DNA of 32,647 nucleotides from DATFWC01 sp045801465 (GCA_045801465.1 JBJMSU010000162.1:1-32647); one strand, 5' to 3'; counted from the stretch's first letter, positions 7,354 to 15,283 are shown. Translations and numbers: made by a program. Notes: generated by a model not told the origin, from the sequence alone.

Positions 7354-8217
7354 ATGGGGAACGCCGTGACACATCGATGGCTGCCGATCGGCTTCGCCGC
7401 GCTCGCAACGCTCATCCCTTGTGGGGCGTCCCTGGCGCAGGGCCCTGCCGGCGCCGATCTCTCGATCGAGCTGATCGACCCGAAGGTTCTTCGCGTTTGC
7501 GCCGATCCCCACAACATGCCGTTCTCGAACGAGAGCCGCGAAGGCTTCGAAAACAAGATCGCGGAACTCGTCGCCAAAAAGCTCGACAAGACGCTCGCCT
7601 ATGCCTGGTATCCGCAGTCGGTCGGTTTCATCCGCAACACGCTCAACGCTCACCGTTGCGACGTGGTCATGGGCTTCCCGCAGGGCGGCGAGCTCGCGCA
7701 GAGCACCAATCCATATTACCGCACGGCCTATGCGCTCGTGTTCAAGCATGGCAACGGCCTCGATCCGGTCGAGAAGCTGTCGGACGAGCGGCTGAAGGGT
7801 CGACGCATCGGCATCGTCGCCGGCACGCCGCCGGCCACCTATCTGGCCATGGGTGGTCTGATGGGAAACGCCAAAGGTTACCCGCTCGTGGTCGACACGC
7901 GCGTCGATTCCTCGGCCGAGGCGATGCTCAAGGACCTCGCCGCCGGCGAGATCGACGCCGGCGTGCTGTGGGGGCCCATGGCTGGATATCATGCCAAGGC
8001 GCTCGGCGCCGATGTCGCCGTGGTCCCGTTGACCAAGGAGACCGGGGGGCCGCGGCTCGCCTACCGCATCGCCATGGGGGTGCGCCCGTCCGACCAGGAC
8101 TGGAAACGGCAGCTCGACCGTCTCATCCGCGAGAACCAGCCCGAGATCAACAGTATCCTCTCGAGCTACGGCGTGCCGCTGCTGGACGACAACGACCGTC
8201 CGATCACCGGCCCGTAG
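7354..8217 (+). CDS. xoxJ: XoxJ, periplasmic binding-protein-like partner of XoxF
   Basis: XoxJ and its homologue MxaJ resemble family 3 solute-binding proteins. They are thought to help assemble or activate the dehydrogenase rather than transport a solute. The protein has 287 residues with a signal peptide (WLPIGFAALATLIPCGASLAQ). Family-typical blocks are LRVCADPHNMPFSNESREGF near residue 47, AHRCDVVMGFPQGGELAQST near residue 100, GRRIGIVAGTPPATYLAMGG near residue 150, and AAGEIDAGVLWGPMAGYHAK near residue 200. The two cysteines in the first two blocks are the pair seen in MxaJ-like proteins. AAGGA lies five bases before the ATG. The gene ends 19 bases from the convergent lut-like operon, with no obvious terminator between them. 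Confidence 0.92.
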   Translation: MGNAVTHRWLPIGFAALATLIPCGASLAQGPAGADLSIELIDPKVLRVCADPHNMPFSNESREGFENKIAELVAKKLDKTLAYAWYPQSVGFIRNTLNAHRCDVVMGFPQGGELAQSTNPYYRTAYALVFKHGNGLDPVEKLSDERLKGRRIGIVAGTPPATYLAMGGLMGNAKGYPLVVDTRVDSSAEAMLKDLAAGEIDAGVLWGPMAGYHAKALGADVAVVPLTKETGGPRLAYRIAMGVRPSDQDWKRQLDRLIRENQPEINSILSSYGVPLLDDNDRPITGP

Positions 8218-8236
8218 GACCTCCTACCGAACGGGG

Positions 8237-8848
8237 TCACTCCAACGCCTGCTGGATCGTGCGGCCGAGGGCGAACAGGCGCTGATCGATCAGCACCGGC
8301 ACCTCGCACACGTAGCCGATGGTGCGCCGGCGGTCTTCGAAGATCCGCGTGTCCCACTGCACCTGCTCGGCGAGCTCTTCCACCTGTTTCTGGTCCGCTC
8401 CGGCTTCGTCCTGAAGCGCGCGCAACTTGAGCGTATTGCCGCGAATGCGCTCGACGAACTCACGCTGACGCCGGGTGTAGCGCTCGATTCCGTTGATCAC
8501 CTCGGAACGCAGGCGGCTCAGCGTGTCGAACAGCCCGGCAAAGACGAGCTTCGCTCTTTCGTGCTTGACGTCGCCGCTGCCGGCAAGGAATTCCGCCGCG
8601 ATCTTCTGCGCCTCCTCGACCGGCGTGCGCCGGGTCGCCAAGCGGGTCACTACGTCCTTGATCTGCGGATCGCTCTCCCACCTGTTGCCGACATCGTCGA
8701 GCGGCGGCCCGGCCCACACCGCGGCGAGCGAGATCTCCGGCACCTTGGCCTGCACGCAGGGCCAGTCGGGGTTGCGCGGGTCGGCGGCAGGCGCCGGCGT
8801 TGCCAGCCCGATCGCCGCCACCGCCAGCAAAAGCGCGATCCGTCTCAT
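8237..8848 (-). CDS. Exported protein at the end of the lut-like operon (LutG-like position)
   Basis: The 203-residue protein has a signal peptide (MRRIALLLAVAAIGLATPAPA) and a mature N-terminus DPRNPDWPCVQAKVPEISLA containing one cysteine. The rest is strongly helical and charged, with a likely coiled coil in TRRQREFVERIRGNTLKLRA and DQKQVEELAEQVQWDTRIFE (about residues 120-170). A second cysteine is in GYVCEVPVLI. Its ATG overlaps the permease stop by four bases (ATGA), so it belongs to the same transcription unit. In Methylobacterium the lanthanide-uptake locus also holds an exported protein beside the permease. That makes this its likely counterpart, but the function is not established. 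Confidence 0.78.
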   Translation of the reverse strand: MRRIALLLAVAAIGLATPAPAADPRNPDWPCVQAKVPEISLAAVWAGPPLDDVGNRWESDPQIKDVVTRLATRRTPVEEAQKIAAEFLAGSGDVKHERAKLVFAGLFDTLSRLRSEVINGIERYTRRQREFVERIRGNTLKLRALQDEAGADQKQVEELAEQVQWDTRIFEDRRRTIGYVCEVPVLIDQRLFALGRTIQQALE

Positions 8849-9693
8849 GCCTCGCCTCCGGCGCCGCCGCGGCGGGCAATGAAGCCGCGCGAGGGATCGT
8901 AGGCGAGGATCGCACCGATCATGAAGCCCGCCGTGCAGCCGCACACGACCGCCAGCGCCAGCCAGTTCACCTGCCCATAGAGCGCGAAGCGCACGAGCTC
9001 GACCGCATGGGTGAACGGATTGAACTCGCAGACATAGTAGAGCAATGGGCTTGCTTCCCGCACCCGCCACAGCGGATAGAGCGCCGAGGAGGCAAAGAAC
9101 ATGGGAAAGATCACGAAATTCATCACCGAGGCGAAGTTTTCCAGCTGCTTGATGCCGGAGGAAATGAGCATGCCGAGGGCGCCGAGCATCAATCCGGAGA
9201 GGACGAGCGCCGGCAGGACCGCGAGATAGCCGATCAGCGGCGGCTCGATGTCCCAAAACCAGGCAATGGCCAGAAAGGCATAGACCTGAAACAGCGACAC
9301 GATGGTGCCGGCGACGAGCTTCGACGACAGCAGGTACCAGCGTGGCAACGGGCTCACCAGCAATGTGCGCATGTTGCCCATCTCGCGGTCGTACACCATC
9401 GACAGCGACGACAGCATGCCGTTGAACAGCTGGATCATCACCATCAGGCCGGGCGTGATATAGACCTCGTAGAGAACGTATGTCTCGTAGGGCGGAATGA
9501 TCGAGACGCCCAGCACTTGCCGGAAACCGGCGGCAAAGATGAACAGCCACACCAGCGGCCGCACCAGCGCCGCGACGAAGCGCTCCCGCTGATGGAGGAA
9601 ACGCAGGGCCTCGCGCCATACGATGCCGTTGAGGCAGATCGCATACTGGGCGGGCGAAAAGCCGCTCGGGCGGGCGACGGCCTCGGCTGTCAT
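8845..9693 (-). CDS. ABC-2-type permease of the PQQ-associated/lanthanide-uptake (lut-like) system
   Basis: This inner-membrane protein of 282 residues has about six membrane segments: FVAALVRPLVWLFIFAAGF near residue 40, VYITPGLMVMIQLFNGMLSS near residue 75, LFQVYAFLAIAWFWDIEPPL near residue 120, LAVLPALVLSGLMLGALGML, FVIFPMFFASSALYPLWRV, and a C-terminal ALAVVCGCTAGFMIGAILA. The SSALYPL turn is typical of ABC-2 permeases such as NodJ/DrrB. The family is the permease of the ABC system tied to PQQ-dependent alcohol dehydrogenases. In Methylobacterium the corresponding gene, lutF, is needed for lanthanide transport to the cytoplasm. Four-base ATGA overlaps link it to both neighbours. The cargo here is inferred from context. 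Confidence 0.88.
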   Translation of the reverse strand: MTAEAVARPSGFSPAQYAICLNGIVWREALRFLHQRERFVAALVRPLVWLFIFAAGFRQVLGVSIIPPYETYVLYEVYITPGLMVMIQLFNGMLSSLSMVYDREMGNMRTLLVSPLPRWYLLSSKLVAGTIVSLFQVYAFLAIAWFWDIEPPLIGYLAVLPALVLSGLMLGALGMLISSGIKQLENFASVMNFVIFPMFFASSALYPLWRVREASPLLYYVCEFNPFTHAVELVRFALYGQVNWLALAVVCGCTAGFMIGAILAYDPSRGFIARRGGAGGEA

Positions 9694-10469
9694 GCGGCCT
9701 CGCTCGGCTGTTCCGTGGCCACGTTTTGGATGAGCGCCGCGAAGGCGGCCCGGATGTCGGCGGCCTTGGTGTCGGCGACCACGCGCGACACCGCCCCGTG
9801 GGCAAGAAGGCGACCCTGGTGCAGCACGATCACGTCATCGGTCGCGGCGACTTCGTCGATGAGATGGGTCGCCCACAGCACGCACACGCGCTCCTCGGCA
9901 ACGAGCCCGCGGACATGGTCGAGAAGGTCCGCCCGCGACTTGATGTCGAGCCCGACCGTCGCCTCGTCGAGCAGGAGCAGGCGGGGACGATGCAGCAGAG
10001 CGCGCGCAATCTCGGTGCGCCGCATCTGACCGCCGGACAGATCCCGCACCTTGTCGTCGGCACGATCCGCCAATCCGACCCGCGCCAGCACGTGGTCGCT
10101 TCGCGTCCGCGCCTCTCGTGCGCCGATGCCGTGCAGGGCCGCATGATAGGTGAGGTTCTGTTTGACCGAGAGATCGAGATCAAGCGTGCGCGGCTGGAAC
10201 ACGACGCCGATCAGCCGCAGCGCCTCGCCGGGCACGCGCGCCACGTCGTGGCCGAAGATGCGGATCGCGCCGCGTTGCGTCCCATAAAGCCGGGTGACGA
10301 GGCTGAACAACGTGCTCTTGCCGGCGCCATTGAGGCCCAGCAGCACCGTGAACGTCGCCGGCTCGATCGAGAACGTGACGTCGTTGAGCGCCTGCCGCGT
10401 CCCATAGGCGTGGCTCAGCCTTTCGACCGACAAGGCGGCGGATTCGACCGATCGCATGACCGCCGTCAC
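9690..10469 (-). CDS. ABC ATPase of the PQQ-associated/lanthanide-uptake (lut-like) system
   Basis: The ATPase subunit has 259 residues. It shows Walker A GLNGAGKST (near residue 47), the Q-loop in GVVFQPRTLDLDLSV, a full signature LSGGQMRRTEIARALL, Walker B LLLLDEATVGLD and the switch histidine in WATHLIDE. It is of the CcmA/NodI type that pairs with ABC-2 permeases, and it best fits the ATP-binding subunit of the PQQ-dependent alcohol dehydrogenase system (lutE in Methylobacterium). The stop overlaps the permease start, and the start overlaps the beta-propeller stop, each by four bases. The energised process is probably uptake or export of a lanthanide complex, by analogy only. Confidence 0.9.
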   Translation of the reverse strand: MTAVMRSVESAALSVERLSHAYGTRQALNDVTFSIEPATFTVLLGLNGAGKSTLFSLVTRLYGTQRGAIRIFGHDVARVPGEALRLIGVVFQPRTLDLDLSVKQNLTYHAALHGIGAREARTRSDHVLARVGLADRADDKVRDLSGGQMRRTEIARALLHRPRLLLLDEATVGLDIKSRADLLDHVRGLVAEERVCVLWATHLIDEVAATDDVIVLHQGRLLAHGAVSRVVADTKAADIRAAFAALIQNVATEQPSEAA

Positions 10470-11437
10470 TCGCGCGAAATGGCGACGCCCCAGGGCAGCT
10501 CGCCGACCGGGATGCTCTTGATGACTTTTACCCCGGCGACGTCGATGACGGAAACGTCGTTGGATACGCCATTGGTGACGAACAGGAGCTTTTCATCGGG
10601 GGTAAACGCCATCTGCCAGACGCGCTGGCCGACCAGCAGATATTTCTGCACCGCGTAGGACGCGGCATCGATCACCGCCACCCGATTGGCCGGCCCGAGC
10701 GCCACGAACGCGGTCTTGGCATCCTTGGTGATCCCGATGCCGACCGGCTGGATCGCCTCCTTGCGCATGCCGGCAATCTCGAAAGCGATCTTCTTCTTGA
10801 CCTTGAAGGTCGCCGCATCGATGACGCTGACGGTCCCGCCGATTTCCGAGGAGACCCACACCTCCGAGCCGTCGGCTTTGAACTGCGCGAAGCGCGGGCG
10901 GGCATCGACCAGCACATTGGCGACGATCTGGCGCGTGGCGGTGTCAATGAAGTGCGCCATGTTGGTGGTTTCGGAGGTATTCACGAGGATCTTGCCGTCC
11001 GGGCTGAGCCCCATGCCTTCGGGCTCGACTCCCACCTGCACCTCGCCGAGCGGAACGCGCCGCTCGAGATCGATGATCGTCACCATGTTGTTGTCTTCGT
11101 TGGCGACGTAGAGAATCTTGCCGTCCGGATCCATCGTGAACTGTTCCGGGTCGGGTCCCGACGGCAGCGTGCCGACGATCTCGTAGCTCTTGGCGTCGAT
11201 GATCTCGATCGCGTCGTCGTCGCCGACGCAGACCAGAATGTATTTTCCGTCCTTGGTGAGCCCGATCCCGCGCGGCCGCTGGCCCACCTTGATGGTCTTG
11301 ACGACCGCGAGCCTCGCCGTATCGATGACTGAAATCGTGTTGCCCTTCTCGTTGGACACATAGGCGAGATAGGCGTCCGCGGGCGCGGCGAGCACGATCG
11401 CCAACACGAGACCAACGAGAAGGTTTGAGAGCCGCAT
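10466..11437 (-). CDS. PQQ-dependent catabolism-associated YVTN beta-propeller protein (LutD-like)
   Basis: This exported protein of 323 residues has a signal peptide (MRLSNLLVGLVLAIVLAAPA) and a seven-bladed propeller of YVTN repeats. Examples are AYVSNEKGNTISVIDTARLA at residue 25, LYVANEDNNMVTIIDLERRV near 110, VWVSSEIGGTVSVIDAATFK near 195 and LFVTNGVSNDVSVIDVAGVK near 280. This is the beta-propeller family that recurs beside PQQ alcohol dehydrogenases; its Methylobacterium member is lutD, a periplasmic protein of unclear role. The ATG has GGAG five bases upstream and is preferred to a GTG two codons earlier. It may bind PQQ, the metal complex or a partner protein. Confidence 0.9.
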   Translation of the reverse strand: MRLSNLLVGLVLAIVLAAPADAYLAYVSNEKGNTISVIDTARLAVVKTIKVGQRPRGIGLTKDGKYILVCVGDDDAIEIIDAKSYEIVGTLPSGPDPEQFTMDPDGKILYVANEDNNMVTIIDLERRVPLGEVQVGVEPEGMGLSPDGKILVNTSETTNMAHFIDTATRQIVANVLVDARPRFAQFKADGSEVWVSSEIGGTVSVIDAATFKVKKKIAFEIAGMRKEAIQPVGIGITKDAKTAFVALGPANRVAVIDAASYAVQKYLLVGQRVWQMAFTPDEKLLFVTNGVSNDVSVIDVAGVKVIKSIPVGELPWGVAISRE

Positions 11438-11462
11438 TACCACTCCGCAGAGAATCTTCCGC

Positions 11463-11566
11463 CCTCATCCTGAGGAGGCCGCGGCACGCGGCCGTCTCGA
11501 AGGATGGGCGGCCACCGCGGCCTCGTCCTTCGAGACGGCGCCTTACGGCGCCTGCTCAGGATGAGG
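11463..11566. repeat. Interspersed palindromic repeat (alphaproteobacterial type)
   Basis: The outer arms CCTCATCCTGAGGAGG (11463-11478) and CCTGCTCAGGATGAGG (11551-11566) pair at 15 of 16 positions. Inner arms CCGTCTCGAAGGA and TCCTTCGAGACGG pair perfectly. I recognise this sequence as a common intergenic element of Bradyrhizobium and Rhodopseudomonas relatives. It sits between the beta-propeller gene and the binding-protein gene of the lut-like set. It could act as a transcription terminator or RNA stabiliser there, so these two genes may be separate transcripts. Confidence 0.85.
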
Positions 11567-11584
11567 AACACGTGCAGCATAACA

Positions 11585-12808
11585 TCATTTGAGCTTGCAT
11601 TTGCTCTCGGGCCGGTCGACGCCCAGCGTATCGAGCTCGGAGACCTGGTGGAGGAAGGCCTCCTGCGGCGAGACGGAGACCACCATCCGGCCATCGGCCA
11701 GCAGAATGGGCTGGCGCAGCTGCAGGTTCCAGTCACGCAGCGTCAGCCGCTGGCCCTTGAACGCCGCCAACGCGAATTCCGGGCTCTTCAGGTAGGCCAC
11801 GATGTCCTTCGTTTCGGCCGACCGGGCGCGCGACGCTGCCTCGCCGATCATGCGAACCGCGGACCACGCCTGCATATCGAGCGCCGTCATGCGCCGCGAG
11901 AACCGCGCCGTGAAACGATTCTGCATCTGGTAGGCGCCCCACTGCCCGTGGGACGCATCCCAACTGGCGGGAACGAGCCCGGCTGAGCCGGCGACCGGTC
12001 GCGGGTCCCACGTGCGGTACGGCAGGTAGTTGGCGAAGACCTCGCTTTCGTCGGCCGCGACCAGGACGTCGTAGGCGGGCGCCTCCTGGGTGAAAACCGG
12101 GATCTGCCGCTGGACCTGCACGACGCCGCTGTCGGTGCGCCGCGCACCGCCGGTATCCTCGAATACCCGCTCGGCCACGATGCGGGCGCCGAACCGCCGC
12201 GCCGCCCGCTTCAGGGCCTCGGCGTAAAGCTTGTCCGCCGGGTGCGAGCCGATGACGAGCAGCCAGCGGCGCCATTGCTTCCATGCAAGGTATTGTGCCA
12301 GCGCGTCCGCCAGCATCGACCGGGTCGGCGCCGTGTGGATCACGTTGGCGCGGCAGTCCTCTTCGCGCAGGGAATCGTCGATCGCGCCGGCATTGAACAA
12401 CATCAGCCCACGCGAGCGGCCCACATCGGCCGCTTTGAGCAGAAGGTCGGCCGCGAGGTCGGCGACGATCAGCGAAACGCCACGGTCGGCCAACGCCGCG
12501 GCGGCCGCCGCGGGATCGTCCTTGTCCCTGAGGCGAACCTCCTCGAGCGAGAAGCGCTGGTTCAGGAATTTGCCGGTCGTATTGTTGTCGTCGATGGCCA
12601 TGAGCGCGCCGGCGACGCCGTCATTGTCGGCCGGCGTCTGCAGGAGGGACAGCGTGATCCTCGGCGCCATGAGGCGCAGGTAACCGATCCTGACCTCGGC
12701 CGGATCGGCCGCCCGCGCGGTCGCAGCCAGGGCGGCCAGCAGGATCGTTGCGGCGAGGAGGAGCCTGCCCACTATTCGGAACTCCATAGGGTCTCGGGCA
12801 AATCGCAT
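11585..12808 (-). CDS. Periplasmic binding protein of the PQQ-associated/lanthanide-uptake (lut-like) ABC system
   Basis: The 407-residue protein has a signal peptide (GRLLLAATILLAALAATARA) and a type I, branched-chain-amino-acid-like binding fold. It belongs to the family of binding proteins tied to PQQ alcohol dehydrogenases; the Methylobacterium member lutA is required for lanthanide uptake. Useful landmarks are VRIGYLRLMAPRITLSLLQT, DNDGVAGALMAIDDNNTTGK, VSLIVADLAADLLLKAADVG, RWLLVIGSHPADKLYAEALK and AADESEVFANYLPYRTWDPR. It ends in KCKLK with one cysteine. The start is ambiguous: the ATG used has AAAGGG almost touching it, while an ATG at 12787 also gives a good signal peptide but has no ribosome binding site. 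It diverges from the DUF2380 gene. Confidence 0.87.
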   Translation of the reverse strand: MRFARDPMEFRIVGRLLLAATILLAALAATARAADPAEVRIGYLRLMAPRITLSLLQTPADNDGVAGALMAIDDNNTTGKFLNQRFSLEEVRLRDKDDPAAAAAALADRGVSLIVADLAADLLLKAADVGRSRGLMLFNAGAIDDSLREEDCRANVIHTAPTRSMLADALAQYLAWKQWRRWLLVIGSHPADKLYAEALKRAARRFGARIVAERVFEDTGGARRTDSGVVQVQRQIPVFTQEAPAYDVLVAADESEVFANYLPYRTWDPRPVAGSAGLVPASWDASHGQWGAYQMQNRFTARFSRRMTALDMQAWSAVRMIGEAASRARSAETKDIVAYLKSPEFALAAFKGQRLTLRDWNLQLRQPILLADGRMVVSVSPQEAFLHQVSELDTLGVDRPESKCKLK

Positions 12809-12837
12809 GCCCTTTGTATGTTCAAATCATGGTGGAT

Positions 12838-12847
12838 CTTACGTAAG
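12838..12847. promoter_or_regulatory. Palindrome CTTACGTAAG in the lut/H4MPT divergent intergenic region
   Basis: A perfect 10-bp palindrome lies in the 64-base gap between the divergent starts of the binding-protein gene and the DUF2380 gene. The position suits a shared operator. No regulator is known to me for this exact sequence, and no clear -10/-35 pair was found beside it. Confidence 0.3.
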
Positions 12848-12872
12848 CTGCCGAAGGATAAGCTCTTTGCCA

Positions 12873-13391
12873 ATGCGAATGATGTCGCGTTTTTCGCTCG
12901 CCCTCATGGCGCTGTTGCTGCACATCGGACTGCCGTCCGCGGCAGAACGCTCCGTTGCGGTGTTCGATTTCGAGCTGATCGACACCAGCTTGGACGGGGA
13001 ACTGAACGGACCGCGCCGGGATGAGCAGGTGCGCCTTGCCAACACGAGCGATCGGCTGCGCCAGCGGCTCGCCGAGTCGGGGCAGTTCGTGGTCATCGAT
13101 ATCGCGCCGGTCGCGGCGCAAGCGCGCGCGAACAATCTGCAGGCCTGCGGCGGCTGCGACACGCGTCTCGCCAAGACGATCGGTGCCGAGCTTGCCGTCA
13201 CCGGCACGGTGCAGAAAGTTTCGAACCTGATCCTCAACATGAGCATTTACATCCGCGATGTGCAAAGCGGACAGCCAGTTGCCGCGATGACGGCCGATCT
13301 GCGGGGGAATACCGACGAATCCTGGTCGCGCACCCTCGATTGGCTCGTTCGCAACCGCTTGCTCGTCCCCGCCAGCGGAGTGGTGAAATGA
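12873..13391 (+). CDS. Exported DUF2380-family protein
   Basis: The 172-residue protein has a signal peptide (FSLALMALLLHIGLPSAA) followed by a DUF2380-type domain that opens with SVAVFDFELIDTSLDGELNG. SDRLRQRLAESGQFVVIDIA, NLQACGGCDTRLAKTIGAEL and VTGTVQKVSNLILNMSIYIR follow. The middle block carries two cysteines (CGGC). The pattern resembles the TolB-N-like or curli-CsgG-like fold used to sense or assemble envelope complexes. The ATG used starts MRMMSRF; an upstream ATG at 12807 would add 22 residues not resembling a signal peptide. Its stop overlaps the MfnB-FolB start by four bases (ATGA). A DUF2380-like exported protein may correspond to lutB; that link is an inference. Confidence 0.8.
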   Translation: MRMMSRFSLALMALLLHIGLPSAAERSVAVFDFELIDTSLDGELNGPRRDEQVRLANTSDRLRQRLAESGQFVVIDIAPVAAQARANNLQACGGCDTRLAKTIGAELAVTGTVQKVSNLILNMSIYIRDVQSGQPVAAMTADLRGNTDESWSRTLDWLVRNRLLVPASGVVK

Positions 13392-14575
13392 CCCTGTTCC
13401 TGGCCAGCGTCGTCGGGCCGGAGGAAGCCACAGTCGCGCTCAAGCACGGGGCCGACATCATCGATGTCAAGGACCCGGGCAGCGGAGCATTGGGCGCAGC
13501 ACCGCCCGAGGCGGTGCGCGCCACCGTCGCGGCGCTCGGCGGACGCCGGCCGGTGAGCGCGGTAACCGGCGATCTGCCGATGCAGCCCGACATCGTTGTC
13601 GCCGCGGTCGAGGCAATGGCGGCGACCGGAGTGGACTACATCAAGGTCGGGTTGTTTCCCGACCGCGGGCGCGAAGATTGCATCCGCGCGCTGGCGGGTT
13701 TGGCGCGCACGATTAAGATCGTGGGCGTCATGTTTGCAGACCGCGGTGCCGACAACGCCCTCCTCGCCCGCATGGCGGCATCCGGGTTTGCCGGAGCGAT
13801 GCTCGATACCGCCGGCAAGGGAGCGGGGCGGCTGCTGCAGCATGCGGACATCACCGCGCTCAACGATTTCGTCGCCGCCTGCCGCGGCTGCGGATTGCTC
13901 GCAGGTCTGGCAGGATCGCTGGAAACGCCCGATATCCCGCGACTCCTGCTGCTGGAACCCGATTATCTGGGTTTTCGCCGCGCGCTCTGCGTCGGGCAGG
14001 ACCGCATCGGACGCATCGATGCCGAGGCGGTCGGCATCGTCCGCGGGCTGATCCCGCTCGATGCCCGCAGCGCCGCTCGCGATGACACGCAGCCGCGCAA
14101 GGTCGATTACCGCCTGCTGGCGATGCGCGGGTATTCCTTGGATGCCGGCAAGGAGCCGCCCACCGACCGCATCTTCGTGCGTGACTTCCTGCTCCCGGTG
14201 CGCATCGGCGCCTATGCGCATGAACACGAGAGGCCGCAGCGCGTGCGCTTCGACGTCGACGTCAAGGTTTTCCGTCCCGGCCATGCCGTCGAGGACATGC
14301 GCGACGTGTTCTCCTATGACGTGGTCCTCGACGGAATCCGCATGCTGGTCGCGCGCGAGCATTTCGCGTTGATCGAGACGCTGGCTGAGCGGATCGCTGC
14401 CTTCATTCTTGCGCATCCGCGCGTCAACAACGTCACGGTTCGCGTGGAAAAGCTCGAGGTGGGGCCGGGCGGCGTCGGGGTGGAGATCACGCGCGAACGG
14501 CCGGCCGACATCGCCAAGGTGCATCATCTCTACCCCGCCGCGGCGGGAGAGATCGACCCGAAGGCCGGTTCCTGA
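13388..14575 (+). CDS. MfnB-FolB fusion: (5-formylfuran-3-yl)methyl phosphate synthase plus dihydroneopterin aldolase
   Basis: One 395-residue polypeptide holds two enzymes. Residues 1-225 match MfnB (DUF556), which makes the furan precursor used by C1 transfer cofactors. The three lysines conserved with the archaeal enzyme are present: K28 in DVKDP, K86 in YIKVGLFP and K144 in MLDTAGKG. Residues about 265-370 form a FolB-type dihydroneopterin aldolase: IFVRDFLLPVRIGAYAHEHE, the tyrosine in DVFSYDVVLDGI and the lysine in VTVRVEKLEV. Between them is a linker (DARSAARDDTQPRKVDYR). No stop or frameshift separates the halves. It serves methanofuran/H4MPT-type cofactor synthesis and is coupled to its neighbours by overlapping or abutting start and stop codons. 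Confidence 0.88.
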   Translation: MTLFLASVVGPEEATVALKHGADIIDVKDPGSGALGAAPPEAVRATVAALGGRRPVSAVTGDLPMQPDIVVAAVEAMAATGVDYIKVGLFPDRGREDCIRALAGLARTIKIVGVMFADRGADNALLARMAASGFAGAMLDTAGKGAGRLLQHADITALNDFVAACRGCGLLAGLAGSLETPDIPRLLLLEPDYLGFRRALCVGQDRIGRIDAEAVGIVRGLIPLDARSAARDDTQPRKVDYRLLAMRGYSLDAGKEPPTDRIFVRDFLLPVRIGAYAHEHERPQRVRFDVDVKVFRPGHAVEDMRDVFSYDVVLDGIRMLVAREHFALIETLAERIAAFILAHPRVNNVTVRVEKLEVGPGGVGVEITRERPADIAKVHHLYPAAAGEIDPKAGS

Positions 14576-15241
14576 ATGGGCGATGGGCCCGGCATCGCGG
14601 TCGTCAAGCTCGGCGGCAGCTATGCCGGCTCGGCCGAGCTGAAGAGCTGGCTCAACGCGCTGACTGCGTGCGCGGGCCACGTCGTCCTGGTTCCAGGCGG
14701 CGGTCCCTTTGCCGACACGGTGCGTGATGCGCAACGGTCCATGGGCTTCGACGATCGCGCCGCGCACCACATGGCCCTCATCGCCATGGAGCAATACGGG
14801 TACGCGCTCACCAGTCTCGGCAGGCGACTGGCGCGTGCGGCCTCTCTGGCCGCCATCCGGCGCGCGCTCGGCGCGGGGAAAGTGCCGGTGTGGTCGCCCA
14901 CCCGCATGGTGCTGGCGGCCGCCGATGTCCCGTGCTCGTGGGACGTGACGGCGGACAGCCTCGCGGCATGGCTGGCGGGCCGGCTCGGCGCCAAACAGGT
15001 ACTGCTGGTCAAACAGATCAGGCCTCCAGGTCCATCCATTTCGGCGCGCGACCTCGTGGCGCGCGGCCTTGTCGACCCTGAGTTTCCCGCGTTTCTCGAG
15101 GCGAGCGGCGCCGCCGCGTCCGTGGCCGGTCCGGCCGACCATGCACAGGCGGCTGCCGCAATCCGCAGCGGTTCGCCGTGCGGCATCGGCATCCAGGATC
15201 AGGCGCCACCGGTCAGCAATCAGCGACCCCTCGCCTCCTGA
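14576..15241 (+). CDS. Amino acid kinase family protein, MfnE-like ([5-(aminomethyl)furan-3-yl]methyl phosphate kinase)
   Basis: The 221-residue protein carries amino acid kinase motifs: VVKLGGS at residue 9, VPGGGPFADTVRDAQ near residue 40, and SWDVTADSLAAWLAGRLGAK near residue 120, followed by VLLVKQI. In archaea MfnE phosphorylates the aminomethylfuran phosphate in methanofuran synthesis, directly following MfnB and the aminotransferase MfnC. Orthologues cluster with H4MPT genes in methylotrophs. The ATG follows the previous stop without a gap (TGAATG). The last ten or so residues (PPVSNQRPLAS) are encoded by a short intergenic-type repeat and are probably a non-functional extension. Confidence 0.82.
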   Translation: MGDGPGIAVVKLGGSYAGSAELKSWLNALTACAGHVVLVPGGGPFADTVRDAQRSMGFDDRAAHHMALIAMEQYGYALTSLGRRLARAASLAAIRRALGAGKVPVWSPTRMVLAAADVPCSWDVTADSLAAWLAGRLGAKQVLLVKQIRPPGPSISARDLVARGLVDPEFPAFLEASGAAASVAGPADHAQAAAAIRSGSPCGIGIQDQAPPVSNQRPLAS

Positions 15242-15270
15242 TTCCTGATTACTGACCCCTGATTACTGAC
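15218..15270. repeat. Short tandem repeat at the 3' end of the MfnE-like gene
   Basis: The 13-base unit CCTGATTACTGAC occurs at 15244-15256 and 15258-15270. Degenerate copies (GTCAGCAATCAGCGACC, CTCCTGATT) lie just before, inside the end of the coding region. This CTGATTACTGA-type repeat is a familiar low-complexity intergenic element in Rhizobiales-like genomes. It probably grew into the 3' end of the gene. Confidence 0.6.
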
Positions 15271-15283
15271 TAGTGTTGCGGCC

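Noticed and set aside
8218..8236. Terminator between the convergent xoxJ and lut-like operon ends
   Set aside because: Only 19 bases are present and no inverted repeat with a T-run was found.
13247..15142. Open frame of 631 codons opposite the MfnB-FolB and MfnE genes
   Set aside because: It is antisense to recognised genes and its predicted protein has no family features.
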